Part shown: one piece after another, positions 44,545 to 54,914 of the stretch
Layout: each line of letters opens with the position of its first letter
Numbering within the stretch: position 1 is the stretch's first letter
Source of the DNA: Geodermatophilus sp. DSM 45219
Lineage (GTDB): Bacteria > Actinomycetota > Actinomycetes > Mycobacteriales > Geodermatophilaceae
DNA length: 64,000 nt
Assembly (NCBI RefSeq): GCF_900104025.1
Contig: NZ_FNIQ01000003.1
Span: 558,001 to 622,000, forward strand
Direction of reading: 5' to 3'
Translations under genes and position numbers: made by a program
The notes under the pieces: model-generated
Database searches by the model: none
What the model was told of the DNA's origin: nothing
What the model saw: the letters and a program-made list of their open reading frames with translations, nothing else

Positions 44545-45137
44545 GAGGTACTCCCACTACACGACATCGACGGTGGCGCGCCCACCGGCCAGCGGGCGCA
44601 CGCGACAGGGACGGGTACACGGCGGGCGCCGGCTCCCCGTCCGCAGGAACTCCGCCCAGCATAGCCGAGGGAGCGCGGGGACCGGGTGCCCGGCTGGACG
44701 CCGACTGCCCATGGTCCCGCGACCGCGGGAGGGGCCGCGACCGGCGCGCCGGCCCCGACCGGCGACACGCCCGCGGGACGCGCCGTCCGACGTCCCCGGT
44801 CTCGTTGCCGGGCTGTGGACGGGGCTGTTAGCGTCGCCGTCGCCCCACTCCGGACACCGACGTCCGGCGCGGGGCCGCCCCGCTGGTGTCGACCGACCAC
44901 CACGCCCCCCGGAGAACCGCGACGACTCGCCTCTGACCTGCGGCGACGCTCCCGCCTGGCCCGTACGTCCGGGTCGGGTGCGATCCTGTCGCCGACCGTG
45001 CACAGCCTGTGGACACCGGTGTGGACACCGTGTGGCCGGATGTCCACAGCGAGGGACCGGCCGGGGGACGACGGACCCGGCGGCGAGCGGCCGCGGCGAG
45101 GGCCGACCACACACGGGGATCTGGGAGGACGAGGGCC
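44545..45137. promoter_or_regulatory. rpmH-dnaA divergent regulatory region with DnaA boxes
   Basis: There is no gene in this 593-bp gap. DnaA-box-like sequences cluster close to dnaA: TGTGGACAC at 45008-45016 and 45020-45028, and ATGTCCACA at 45040-45048. A weaker TGTGGACGG lies near 44814. They probably give DnaA control of its own gene. A minus-strand -10-like TATGCT (44658-44663) may serve rpmH. Confidence 0.7.
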
Positions 45138-46898
45138 ATGGCCGATGCCACGGTGGACCTGGCGACGGTCTGGGACCAGATCCGCGAGCGGCTGGCCACG
45201 AGCCTGTCCCCGCAGCAGAACGCGATGCTCAACCTCACCCGCCCGGTCGGGGTGTTCGAGGACACCGCGGTGCTGTCCGCCCCCAACGAGTTCACCCAGA
45301 CCGTGCTGGAGTCCCGGATGCGCCGGGTGCTGGCCGAGGCGCTGTCCGAGCACCTCGGCCGCGACATCCGCGTCGCCGTCCAGGTCGAGGACACCCCGGC
45401 CGCGCCGCCCGCCGCACCCGCCCCCGCGGCACCGACCCGCCGTCCGTGGTCGGCCGTCGAGGCGCAGCGCGCCGAGGAGGACCGCGAGACCCGGGACCGC
45501 GCCGACGACGGGCGCAGCGCGTTCGGCGTGCGCGCCGACGTCCGGCCGGCCTGGGAGGACGCCGACGCCGGCGCGCCCGAGTCGCGTCCGGCGGAGCGGG
45601 ACACCGAGGAGTGGTCCCCGACCGACTGGAGCCCACCGGCCCGGCGGAGCGGCCGCGGCACCCGCGCCGCCGAGCGCGACTGGGGCGGCACCGACCTCGA
45701 CGAGGACGGCGTCGCCGTGCTCCCGTTCGACCTGGGCACCGGCGACGACGACGGTGCCCCCGAACGGCCCGCGCCGGCGTCCCGCGGTCGCCGGGGCGGC
45801 TCGCGCGGCGGGGACGCCGTCCCGCTGTTCGGCGGCGACCGGCGGGCGCCGTCGGGAGCGCAGGACCCGGGCCTGAACCCCAAGTACGTCTTCGACAGTT
45901 TCGTCATCGGCAACAGCAACCGGTTCGCCCACGCCGCGGCGGTCGCGGTCGCCGAGGCGCCGGCCCGCGCGTACAACCCGCTGTTCATCTACGGCGACTC
46001 CGGGCTGGGGAAGACCCACCTGCTGCACGCGATCGGGCACTACGCGGCGCGGATGTTCCCCAACGTGCGGGTGCGCTACGTGAGCACCGAGGAGTTCACC
46101 AACGAGTTCATCAACCTGGTGCACTCCGGCCGGGCCGAGGACTTCCGCCGCCGCTACCGCGACATCGACTTCCTGCTCATCGACGACATCCAGTTCCTGG
46201 AGCGCGCCGAGCGGACGCAGGAGGAGTTCTTCCACACCTTCAACACGCTGCACAACGCCAGCAAGCAGATCGTCATCACCTCCGACCGGGCGCCGAAGAA
46301 GCTCACGACGCTCGAGGACCGGCTGCGCACCCGCTTCGAGTGGGGCCTCATCACCGACGTCCAGGCGCCGGACCTGGAGACCCGCATCGCGATCCTGCGC
46401 AAGAAGGCCTACGGGGAGCGGCTGCAGGTGCCCGACCCGGTGCTGGAGTTCATCGCCAGCAAGGTCCAGACCAACATCCGCGAGCTGGAGGGCGCGCTCA
46501 TCCGGGTGACCGCGTTCGCGTCGCTGAACAAGCAGCAGGTCGACCTGCCGCTGGCCGAGCTGGTGCTCAAGGACCTGATCAGCGACGAGCAGGGCCCGCA
46601 GATCACCGCGGCGATCATCATGGCCGCCACCGCCGAGTACTTCTCCGTGACGATGGAGGAGCTGCAGGGCGCCAACCGCAGCCGCACGCTGGTCAACGCC
46701 CGCCAGATCGCGATGTACCTGTGCCGGGAGCTCACCGAGCTGTCCCTGCCGCGGATCGGGGCCTCCTTCGGCGGCAAGGACCACACCACGGTCATGCACG
46801 CCGTCAAGAAGATCACCAACCTGATGAGCGAGCGGCGGGCCACGTACACCCAGGTCACCGAGCTCACCGCGAGGATCAAGAGCCGCGCGCGGCAGTAG
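45138..46898 (+). CDS. dnaA: chromosomal replication initiator DnaA
   Basis: A 586-residue initiator. Domain I fills about residues 1-90. A long, charged, disordered domain II (about 90-245) is longer than in E. coli, as is usual in actinobacteria. The AAA+ domain has Walker [13 protein letters not shown] (about 285), Walker [11 protein letters not shown] and sensor motifs. The DNA-binding domain IV ends with [16 protein letters not shown]. It binds DnaA boxes and opens oriC. The ATG at 45138 follows GGGAGGACGAGG. Confidence 0.98.
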   Translation: MADATVDLATVWDQIRERLATSLSPQQNAMLNLTRPVGVFEDTAVLSAPNEFTQTVLESRMRRVLAEALSEHLGRDIRVAVQVEDTPAAPPAAPAPAAPTRRPWSAVEAQRAEEDRETRDRADDGRSAFGVRADVRPAWEDADAGAPESRPAERDTEEWSPTDWSPPARRSGRGTRAAERDWGGTDLDEDGVAVLPFDLGTGDDDGAPERPAPASRGRRGGSRGGDAVPLFGGDRRAPSGAQDPGLNPKYVFDSFVIGNSNRFAHAAAVAVAEAPARAYNPLFIYGDSGLGKTHLLHAIGHYAARMFPNVRVRYVSTEEFTNEFINLVHSGRAEDFRRRYRDIDFLLIDDIQFLERAERTQEEFFHTFNTLHNASKQIVITSDRAPKKLTTLEDRLRTRFEWGLITDVQAPDLETRIAILRKKAYGERLQVPDPVLEFIASKVQTNIRELEGALIRVTAFASLNKQQVDLPLAELVLKDLISDEQGPQITAAIIMAATAEYFSVTMEELQGANRSRTLVNARQIAMYLCRELTELSLPRIGASFGGKDHTTVMHAVKKITNLMSERRATYTQVTELTARIKSRARQ

Positions 46899-47810
46899 TT
46901 CTGTCGTCCCACCGGACGACGCCGACTCCACGTGCCGTTCCCGACCGTCGTCGAGCCACCGGCGACGAGGGGCTTCCCGCCGCTGCCCTGGTCGCGGTGC
47001 GTCCCAGCACGCTGCTGTCTGCGCCCGATGTGGTGAGGGGCCATCCAGACGAGGGAACGGCACACGAGCCTGCGTCGCCTGGTCGTGGGCCGGAGGTCTC
47101 CCGACCGGGACACGGGCAGCGGCTCCGCGTCCCAGGAGGACGGCACCCGGCCGCGGTGTCGTCGGGAGGACGACGGTGTCGTCGGTGTTCCACGTGGAGC
47201 AGGGCGCCGTCCTGTCCACAGTCCCTGTGGGTCCGGGTGTGGGCGTCCTCCCCGCTCCGGGCGCGCTGTGCAGGTCACCCGTACCGGTGAACGCTGTCGA
47301 CTCGTGGACGAGTTGTCCCCAGTGATGTGCACAGGCTGGGGAGATCTCTCGCCGGTCCCTCACCCGCCGTCATGGCGCGCCCGGTGAGACCACAGCTGGG
47401 CACAGCCCTGGGGATTGCCGGCGACGCCGCCCTGACCTGGGCTTTTCCCGGCGGCATCGCCGCCGCACGCTGCCCACCTGCAGCGACCCGGCCCGACCCT
47501 GGGTACGGACTGGGGACGGACGCTGGGGGAACCGGGGGACAGGGGGTGGAGGGACGGCGGCCGGTGTGCGTAACCGTCGATCTGTCCACGTGTCGACACA
47601 GGAGCGCCCCTGTCCACCCACAGTCGACCAACATGTCGACTCCTGCGCTGAGCTGCGCAAACGGCCCCGATCCCCAGCTTCCACACCAGTGATGACGAGG
47701 ATGAGGGATGTAGACCGGGATTTCTCGAACCACATTCAGGGTGGGGAAGCTGCGCTGCGTGGGGCCGATCGAGCACAGCGGTTACCCCGATGTCCCCGGT
47801 AGGAGGCACG
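46899..47810. other. origin region oriC (dnaA-dnaN gap)
   Basis: This gap of about 0.9 kb has no convincing gene apart from the dnaN leader. DnaA-box-like 9-mers with one or two mismatches to TTGTCCACA occur at 47212-47220, 47313-47321 (TTGTCCCCA), 47326-47334 (reverse), 47582-47590 and 47610-47618. The least GC-rich stretch, around 47690-47740, is a candidate unwinding region. A parS-like site lies at 47187. The gap is the standard actinobacterial oriC position. Confidence 0.85.
47186..47201. promoter_or_regulatory. parS-like site in oriC (one mismatch)
   Basis: TGTTCCACGTGGAGCA differs from the perfect palindrome by one base in the right arm. Confidence 0.7.
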
Positions 47811-47864
47811 ATGAGCACCGCAACAGAGGGACACCGACGACAGCTGGGGTGGATCAGGTCATGA
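47811..47864 (+). CDS. 17-codon leader ORF coupled to dnaN
   Basis: The sequence encodes MSTATEGHRRQLGWIRS. It has the strongest ribosome binding site in the area, AGGAGG at 47801-47806, four bases before its ATG. Its TGA (47862-47864) overlaps the dnaN ATG (47861-47863) as ATGA. dnaN itself lacks a good Shine-Dalgarno sequence, so ribosomes probably translate this leader and restart on dnaN. No peptide function is suggested. Confidence 0.55.
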   Translation: MSTATEGHRRQLGWIRS

Positions 47865-49021
47865 AGTTCCGGGTGGCACGTGAGGTGCTCGCCGATGCCG
47901 TCGCGTGGACGGCGCGCAGCCTGCCGCCCCGGCCGTCGGTGCCGGTGCTGGCCGGGATCCTGCTCGAGGTCGACGGCAGCCAGCTGTCGGTGTCCGGCTT
48001 CGACTACGAGGTCTCCGCCCGCGCCGAGGTCGACGTCCAGGCGACCGAGAGCGGCCGCGTCCTGGTGCCCGGCCGGCTGCTCGCCGAGATCACCCGCGCG
48101 CTGCCCCCGCACCCGGTGGACCTCACCGCCGAGGGCCCGCGCCTGGCCATCTCGTGCGGCAACGCGCGGTTCAGCCTGCCGACGCTGCCGGTGGAGGACT
48201 ACCCGTCCCTGCCGGCCATGCCGTCCTCGGCCGGTGTGGTCGACAGCGACGTCTTCGCCGAGGCCGTCGGCCAGGTGGCGGTGGCCGCCGGGCGCGACGA
48301 CACCCTGCCGATGCTGACCGGCGTCCGGCTGGAGATCGAGGACGACCTGGTCACCCTGGCGGCGACCGACCGCTACCGCCTCGCCGTCCGCGAGTTCGCC
48401 TGGCGCCCGGACACCCCGGGCCTGACCGCGGCGGTGCTGGTGCCCGCCCGCACGCTCGCCGACGCCGCGAAGACGCTGACCAGCGGCCCGGAGATCACCC
48501 TGTCGCTGTCCTCGGGCGGCTCCGGCGAGGGCATCCTGGGCCTGTCCGGCAAGGACCGGCAGACCACCACCCGGCTGCTGGACGCCGAGTTCGTCAAGTA
48601 CCGCGCGATCATGCCCACCGAGTCGGCCGGCAACGCCACGCTCCCGGTCGGGCTGTTCACCGACGCGGCCAAGCGCGTCGCCCTGGTCGCCGAGCGGGGC
48701 ACGCCGCTGCGCTGCGAGTTCACCCCCGGTCAGGTCACCCTGCGCGCCGGTGGCACCGACGACGAGGGCCAGGCCGAGGAGCGCTGCGACGTCGAGTTCG
48801 AGGGCGATCCGCTCACCATCGGCTTCAACCCGACGTTCCTGCTGGACGGGCTGGCCGCCGTCCACACCCCGCGGGCCCGGATGGACTTCACCAGCCCGCT
48901 CAAGCCCGCCGTCCTCTCCGGGGTGCCGGAGCCGGCGGCCGACGACGACGGGGCGTCCCGCCCGGCCGAGCGCCCGGGCAGCTACCGGTACCTGATCATG
49001 CCGGTGCGACTGCCGGGCTGA
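47861..49021 (+). CDS. dnaN: DNA polymerase III beta clamp
   Basis: A 386-residue sliding clamp. The start MKFRVAREVLADAVAWTARSL matches actinobacterial clamps exactly in position. Three repeated clamp domains follow, and the end YRYLIMPVRLPG is the conserved C-terminal hydrophobic-pocket strand that receives clamp-binding peptides. It tethers polymerase to DNA. A hairpin-containing repeat copy follows the stop. Confidence 0.97.
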   Translation: MKFRVAREVLADAVAWTARSLPPRPSVPVLAGILLEVDGSQLSVSGFDYEVSARAEVDVQATESGRVLVPGRLLAEITRALPPHPVDLTAEGPRLAISCGNARFSLPTLPVEDYPSLPAMPSSAGVVDSDVFAEAVGQVAVAAGRDDTLPMLTGVRLEIEDDLVTLAATDRYRLAVREFAWRPDTPGLTAAVLVPARTLADAAKTLTSGPEITLSLSSGGSGEGILGLSGKDRQTTTRLLDAEFVKYRAIMPTESAGNATLPVGLFTDAAKRVALVAERGTPLRCEFTPGQVTLRAGGTDDEGQAEERCDVEFEGDPLTIGFNPTFLLDGLAAVHTPRARMDFTSPLKPAVLSGVPEPAADDDGASRPAERPGSYRYLIMPVRLPG

Positions 49022-49023
49022 TC

Positions 49024-49096
49024 GGAGGACCACATCGCCCCGTCCCTCGCACGATCGGGACGGGGCCGGCGGGACCCTGGACGGTGGCCGTTGCAG
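49024..49096 (+). repeat. dispersed hairpin element, copy I, probable dnaN terminator
   Basis: A diverged copy beginning GGAGGACCACAT and ending GGTGGCCGTTGCAG. It holds a perfect 10-bp stem, GCCCCGTCCC (49037-49046) with GGGACGGGGC (49057-49066), that can terminate dnaN. Confidence 0.65.
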
Positions 49097-49213
49097 AGGC
49101 TCGCCGCGCGGGCCCGTGCGGCAGCGCCGGGCCGGACCGAGCACGATGGGCGGCGGAGACGAGCCGGCCCCCGACGGGGTCCGGCCGGACACGTGCGAGG
49201 AGAGGACGGCGTC

Positions 49214-50146
<933 letters not shown>

Positions 50147-50279
50147 CGAAGGACCACCCTTCCCCCCGGGAAGGACCTCCCTGCCCCCCACCGCTCGCGG
50201 GCTCGCGGCGGGCCCCTGCAGGAAGGCCGACCGAGGCTGGCGGCGGGACCCTGAAGGGCGGCCGTTCCAGCACCTCACC
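50147..50279 (+). repeat. dispersed hairpin element, nested double copy D
   Basis: The outer copy opens GAAGGACCACCCTTCCCCCC and closes CTGAAGGGCGGCCGTTCCAG. A second copy, starting GGGAAGGACCTCCCTGCC, sits inside it, right after the run of C. It lies between gnd and recF. Confidence 0.65.
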
Positions 50280-50320
50280 GCCGGGGGGCCGGTCCGGTAC
50301 CGCACCGCGGGGACGCTGAG

Positions 50321-51508
50321 GTGTACCTGCGCCACCTGCAGCTGGGCTCCTTCCGCAACTGGGACCGGGTGGACCTGGCTCTGGGCCCGGGTCCGACGGT
50401 GTTCGTCGGCCGCAACGGCGAGGGCAAGACCAACCTGGTCGAGGCGGTCGGCTACCTGGCCACGATGGGCAGCCACCGCGTCTCCGCCGACGCCCCGCTG
50501 GTCCGGCAGGGCGCGGCCCAGGCGGTCGTCCGCGCGGCGCTGCGCCGTGAGGACCGCGAGCTCCTGGTCGAGGTCGAGATCAACCCGGGGCGGGCCAACC
50601 GCGTCCGGGTGAACCGGGCGCCGCTGCAGCGGCCCCGCGAGCTGCTCGGGCTGGTGAAGTCCGTGCTGTTCGCGCCCGAGGACCTGGTGCTGGTCCGCGG
50701 CGACCCCGGGGAGCGACGGCGCTTCCTCGACGACCTGCTGGTCAGCCGAACGCCGCGGCTGGCCGGGGTCCGCAGCGACTACGACCGGGTGCTCAAGCAG
50801 CGCAACGCCCTGCTCAAGACCGCCCGGATGGCCCGCGGCGACGCGCTGGCCACCCTCGACGTCTGGGACGGCCACCTGGTCGACCTCGGCGGGCAGCTGC
50901 TGGCCGCGCGGCTGCGGCTGGTCGCCGACCTCGCCCCGCACGTCGCCGGTGCCTACGCCGGGGTCGCCGGCAGCGACGCCGCCGTCGCGGCGCTGGGCTA
51001 CGCCAGCACCGTGCCGCTGGCCGGGGACGGCACGCCGATCGGCGAGGGGACGGCGCTGCCGGGTGCCGGCGAGCTGTCGGCGGCGCTGCGCGAGCGGGTG
51101 GCCGAGCGCCGCGGCGACGAGGTCGACCGGGGCATGACGCTGGTCGGCCCGCACCGCGACGACCTGGTGATCTCGCTGGGGTCCATGCCGGCGAAGGGGT
51201 TCGCCAGCCACGGGGAGTCCTGGTCGCTGGCGCTGGCCCTGAAGCTCGGTTGCTTCGCGCTGCTGCGGGCGGACGGCGACGAGCCGATCCTGGTGCTCGA
51301 CGACGTCTTCGCCACCCTGGACGCCGAGCGCCGCGCGGCGCTGGCCGCCGTGGCCCGCTCGGCCGAGCAGGCGCTGGTGACCGCCGCGGTGCTCGACGAC
51401 GTGCCGGCCGAGCTGCGCGGCACGGTCGTGCAGGTCGCCGGCGGGCAGGCGGTACCGCTCGACCCGGCGACCGCCGAGGATGGGACCGTGCGCGAGGAGG
51501 TGACGTGA
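50321..51508 (+). CDS. recF: DNA replication and repair protein RecF
   Basis: A 395-residue SMC-like ATPase. Walker A FVGRNGEGKTNLVEAVGYL lies near residue 29. ABC-type signature ASHGESWSLALALKL and Walker B ILVLDDVFATLD are near the C-terminus. It loads RecA at gapped DNA with RecOR. The GTG at 50321 gives the conserved MYLRHLQLGSFRNW. Its stop overlaps the dciA start (GTGA). Confidence 0.96.
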   Translation: MYLRHLQLGSFRNWDRVDLALGPGPTVFVGRNGEGKTNLVEAVGYLATMGSHRVSADAPLVRQGAAQAVVRAALRREDRELLVEVEINPGRANRVRVNRAPLQRPRELLGLVKSVLFAPEDLVLVRGDPGERRRFLDDLLVSRTPRLAGVRSDYDRVLKQRNALLKTARMARGDALATLDVWDGHLVDLGGQLLAARLRLVADLAPHVAGAYAGVAGSDAAVAALGYASTVPLAGDGTPIGEGTALPGAGELSAALRERVAERRGDEVDRGMTLVGPHRDDLVISLGSMPAKGFASHGESWSLALALKLGCFALLRADGDEPILVLDDVFATLDAERRAALAAVARSAEQALVTAAVLDDVPAELRGTVVQVAGGQAVPLDPATAEDGTVREEVT

Positions 51509-52005
51509 CCGAGGAGAGACCGGCGCGGCCGAGCGACATCGCCCGCGCGGCACTCGAGGCCGCCCGCGCGGCCTCGGCGTCCCGGCCCCGTCCCACCCGG
51601 CGGCGGATCGCCGGCCCGAAGCGCACGTGGAGCGGGCCGCGCCCCGGGGACGACGACCCGCAGCCACTGGCCCGGCTGGTCGACTCCCTGGTGAAGACCC
51701 AGGACTGGACCGAGCACACCAAGGTCGGCGCCGTCTTCGGCCGCTGGTCGGCGCTCGTCGGACCCGAGATCGCCGCGCACTGCGCCCCGCAGACCCTCAC
51801 GGAGGGCGAGCTGCTGGTCGTCGCGGAGTCCACCGCGTGGGCCACCCAGCTGCGGCTGCTGGCCCCGACGATCCTCGCCAAGCTGCACGCCTCGGTCGGC
51901 GGGGACGTCGTGACCCGGCTGCGCGTTGTCGGACCGACGGCCCCGAGCTGGAAGAAGGGCCCCCGCTCGGTCCGCGGCCGCGGACCCCGGGACACGTACG
52001 GATAG
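51505..52005 (+). CDS. dciA: DciA-family (DUF721) helicase loader
   Basis: A 166-residue protein whose C-terminal half is the DUF721 domain (WTEHTKVGAVFGRWSALVG to LRVVGPTAPSWKKGP). The N-terminal half is basic and disordered. It corresponds to Rv0004, located between recF and gyrB, which interacts with DnaB and is the ancestral loader in bacteria without DnaC. It would load the intein-containing DnaB of this window. The GTG overlaps the recF stop. Confidence 0.9.
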   Translation: MTEERPARPSDIARAALEAARAASASRPRPTRRRIAGPKRTWSGPRPGDDDPQPLARLVDSLVKTQDWTEHTKVGAVFGRWSALVGPEIAAHCAPQTLTEGELLVVAESTAWATQLRLLAPTILAKLHASVGGDVVTRLRVVGPTAPSWKKGPRSVRGRGPRDTYG

Positions 52006-52048
52006 GAGCGCCCGCCGGGTGCGGGCGCTCCGGGAGGACGATGCAGCC

Positions 52049-53020
52049 ATGAGCAGCCCGCGCGACCGAGACGGCTTCGGCGACCGGCCCGACGAGGGCA
52101 GCGGCTGGCGCGAGCCCGGCCACCTCGGCGGTGACGGCGACCGGTCCGGCGGGGCGCAGCCGCCCGCGGAGCAGCCACCGGCCGAGCAGCCGCCCGCCGA
52201 GCAGCCGCCCGCCGACCGCCCGGGCGAGAGCGCCGGCGGCGCCGGTGGCAGCAGTGCCTGGCAGCCGCCGGGCTGGGACCTCCCGCCTGCCTCGCCCGAC
52301 CGCCCGGCCGAGCAGCCGGCCGCGGGGCCGCAGACCGCGGCGGAGCAGCCCGCGCCCGGCGGCCTCTTCGGCGGCGGGCGTCCCCGCAGGCCCACCGACT
52401 TCGAGCAGGTGTTCGCCTACCAGGGCGACCCCGTCGGCGCGCAGGGCTGGGCGGTCCAGCAGGGCTGGGCGATCTCCGACGGCACCGCCCCGGAGGACGC
52501 CGTCCTCGCCGAGCTCGTGCGCACCGCGCCGGTCCGCGCGACCAGGGACCACCGGCCGGCCGGGGTGATGCGCGGCCGCTACGGCACGCTGGACCTGGTC
52601 GCCTTCGACGTCCTCTACGCCTCCGGGCGCTACGCGGTGCCGGAGTACGCGGTCACCGCCGCCCCGGTGCTGGGCGCCCTGCCGCCGCTGCGGCTGTCGC
52701 CGGCCCGCTTCTGGAAGCACCGCACCGGCGGGCTGGTGCAGGTGCCCAGCGACGACCCGGCCTTCGACGCCCGCTGGGTGCTGCTCGCCGCCGAGGACGG
52801 TCCGGCCGCCCGGGCGCTGGTCGGCGACGCCGCGGTGCGCGGGCTGCTGCTGGGCACCGACGACGGCGACGAGTTCTGGACGGCGGCGGGGGCCGACGGG
52901 GGCGGGTTGGCGGGTGGCTACCTGGCGGCCATCCGTCCCGACGGGCACCGGCCGCAGCTGATCGAGCACCACGCCCGGCTGCTCACCGCGATCGTCAGCG
53001 CGCTCGCCCCCGCCCTCTGA
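52049..53020 (+). CDS. protein of unknown function with PAEQP repeats
   Basis: A 323-residue protein I do not recognise. The first 115 residues are disordered and include four tandem 15-bp units (QPPAE-type, 52157-52216). From about residue 115 a globular domain follows (FEQVFAYQGDPVGAQGWAVQ onwards) that lacks known motifs or membrane helices. It lies 43 bp after dciA and 23 bp before an ABC exporter. A three-codon ORF, ATGCAGCCATGA at 52041-52052, overlaps its start. Confidence 0.6.
   Translation: MSSPRDRDGFGDRPDEGSGWREPGHLGGDGDRSGGAQPPAEQPPAEQPPAEQPPADRPGESAGGAGGSSAWQPPGWDLPPASPDRPAEQPAAGPQTAAEQPAPGGLFGGGRPRRPTDFEQVFAYQGDPVGAQGWAVQQGWAISDGTAPEDAVLAELVRTAPVRATRDHRPAGVMRGRYGTLDLVAFDVLYASGRYAVPEYAVTAAPVLGALPPLRLSPARFWKHRTGGLVQVPSDDPAFDARWVLLAAEDGPAARALVGDAAVRGLLLGTDDGDEFWTAAGADGGGLAGGYLAAIRPDGHRPQLIEHHARLLTAIVSALAPAL
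52157..52216 (+). repeat. four tandem 15-bp repeats
   Basis: Units of CAGCCGCCCGCCGAG (with 0-3 changes) encode QPPAE repeats in the unknown protein. It is a slippage-type microrepeat. Confidence 0.8.
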
Positions 53021-53043
53021 GCCCGGCGTCGACCGGGACCGAG

Positions 53044-54810
53044 GTGAGCACCCCCGCGGAGGCCGCGCCTCCCGCGACCCTGCGGCAGCTGCTGCCCCTG
53101 GTCCGGCCGCACCGGCGTCCGCTGGCCGCGGCCGCCGTCCTCTCGCTGGTCGCGGCGGCCGGCGCGCTGGCCCAGCCGGCCCTGGTCGCCCGGGTCATCG
53201 AGGTCGTCGGTGCCGGCGGCGAGCTGCTGCCCGCCGTCGGCCTGCTGGTCGCCGTCCTGGTGGCGTCGTCCGCGCTGGGGGCGGTGCAGGAGTACCTGCT
53301 GCAGCGCACGGCCGAGGGCGTGGTGCTCTCCACCCGGCGGACGCTGGCCGACCGGCTGCTGCGGCTGCCGGTGGCCGAGTACGACCGGCGGCGGACCGGT
53401 GACCTGATGTCGCGGGTCGGCGCGGACACCACGCTGCTGCGCGCGACGGTGACCTCCGGGGTCGTCGAGGTCGCGGGCTCGGCGGTCGTGGCCGTGGGCG
53501 CGCTCGTGGCGATGGCCCTGGTCGACGGGTGGCTGCTGCTGGTCACCGTCGGCGCGGTCGCCGCGGGCCTCGCCGTCGTCGTCTCGGTCTCCCGCGGCGT
53601 GCAGCGGCTCTCCCGGCAGGCCCAGGAGGAGGTCGGCGCGATGACCGCGGCGGTGGAGCGGGCGCTGTCGGCGGTGCGCACCATCCGGGCCAGCGGTGCG
53701 ACCGCCCGCGAGGTGGACGTCGTCGCGGCCAGCGCCGGGAGGGCGTACGAGGCCGGGGTGCGGGTGGCGCGCCTGGAGGCGCTGGTCAGCCCGGCGGGGT
53801 CGATCGCCGTGCAGGGCGCGTTCCTCGCCGTCCTGGGCCTGGGCGGCTACCGGGTGGCCACCGGCTCGATCGCCGTCGCCGACCTGGTCGCGTTCATCCT
53901 CTACCTGTTCCTGCTGGTCATGCCGCTGGGTCAGGCGATCGGCGCGTGGACCCAGCTGCAGAGCGGGCTCGGCGCGCTGGCCCGGGTGCAGGAGGTGCTC
54001 GCGCTCGAGCCGGAGGACGACGCCCGCCCGGAGCGGGGTGGGGCGGTCGTCGCCGTCCCCGCGTCCTCGCCGTCCCGGGAGGTGCCGCTGCTGGAGCTGG
54101 ACGACGTCTCGTTCGCCTACCCGGACGGCACCGAGGTGCTGCGCGGGGTCTCCCTCGCCGTGCCGGCCGGCCACCGGGTGGCCCTGGTCGGGCCGTCGGG
54201 GGCGGGCAAGTCGACGGTGCTGGCGCTGGTCGAGGGCTTCTACCCGCTGACCGGCGGGGCGGTGCGGTGGGCCGGCACCGACGTCCGCGACCTGCCGCGG
54301 GCCGGGCTGCGCGCCCGGCTGGGCTACGTCGAGCAGGAGGCGCCGGTGCTCGCGGGCTCCGTGCGCGACAACCTGCTGCTGGCCGCGCCGCGCGCCACCG
54401 ACCCCGAGCTGTGGGCGGTGCTGGCCGACGTCGGGCTGACCGACGTCGTGCAGCGCTCACCCCGCGGCCTCGACGTCCCGGTGGGGGACGACGGCGTGCT
54501 GCTGTCCGGCGGCGAGCGGCAGCGGCTGGCCATCGCCCGGTCGCTGCTGGCGCGCCCGGCACTGCTGCTGCTCGACGAGCCCACCGCCAGCCTGGACGCC
54601 CGCAACGAGGCGCTGCTGCGCGACACCCTGGCGGCCGCGGCCGCGCACCGGGCGCTGCTGGTGGTGGCCCACCGGCTGTCCACGGTGCTGGACAGCGACC
54701 GGATCGTGGTGCTCGACGGCGGCCGGGTCGTCGCCGCCGGCACCCACGAGGAGCTGGTGGAGACCAGCCCCCTCTACCGCGAGCTGGCCGCCGCCCAGCT
54801 GCTGGTGTGA
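53044..54810 (+). CDS. ABC exporter (fused membrane and ATPase domains)
   Basis: A 588-residue half-transporter that should dimerise. Six membrane helices fill about residues 20-310. The ATPase domain has Walker A GPSGAGKST (about 385), signature LSGGERQRLAIARSLL, Walker B LLLLDEPTASLD and H-loop VVAHRLS. It is of the lipid/multidrug export type; the substrate is unknown. The GTG at 53044 follows the unknown gene by 23 bp, so the two are probably co-transcribed. A long palindromic element follows. Confidence 0.9.
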   Translation: MSTPAEAAPPATLRQLLPLVRPHRRPLAAAAVLSLVAAAGALAQPALVARVIEVVGAGGELLPAVGLLVAVLVASSALGAVQEYLLQRTAEGVVLSTRRTLADRLLRLPVAEYDRRRTGDLMSRVGADTTLLRATVTSGVVEVAGSAVVAVGALVAMALVDGWLLLVTVGAVAAGLAVVVSVSRGVQRLSRQAQEEVGAMTAAVERALSAVRTIRASGATAREVDVVAASAGRAYEAGVRVARLEALVSPAGSIAVQGAFLAVLGLGGYRVATGSIAVADLVAFILYLFLLVMPLGQAIGAWTQLQSGLGALARVQEVLALEPEDDARPERGGAVVAVPASSPSREVPLLELDDVSFAYPDGTEVLRGVSLAVPAGHRVALVGPSGAGKSTVLALVEGFYPLTGGAVRWAGTDVRDLPRAGLRARLGYVEQEAPVLAGSVRDNLLLAAPRATDPELWAVLADVGLTDVVQRSPRGLDVPVGDDGVLLSGGERQRLAIARSLLARPALLLLDEPTASLDARNEALLRDTLAAAAAHRALLVVAHRLSTVLDSDRIVVLDGGRVVAAGTHEELVETSPLYRELAAAQLLV

Positions 54811-54815
54811 CGCCC

Positions 54816-54901
54816 GGTGATCAGCTGAGCTGATCCCACCGGCTCCTGGGTCACCACCGGTGGTGAGCCAGGACCGGGGACGGTGAGCTCAGCTGATCAC
54901 C
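54816..54901. repeat. 86-bp palindromic element between convergent genes
   Basis: GGTGATCAGCTGAGCT (54816-54831) is the exact reverse complement of 54886-54901. In the middle TCACCACCGGTGGTGA (54851-54866) is a perfect palindrome. It probably acts as a bidirectional terminator. Like the 841-908 element it carries TGATCA near its outer ends. Confidence 0.75.
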
Positions 54902-54914
54902 GAGGGGACGGCGT

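Noticed and set aside
44545-45137. Possible tRNA or small RNA gene between rpmH and dnaA
   Set aside because: No cloverleaf or T-loop sequence is present; DnaA boxes explain the conserved-looking patches.
52157-52216. Short regular repeats that might suggest a CRISPR array
   Set aside because: The 15-bp units are directly adjacent with no spacers and are in frame as QPPAE codons.
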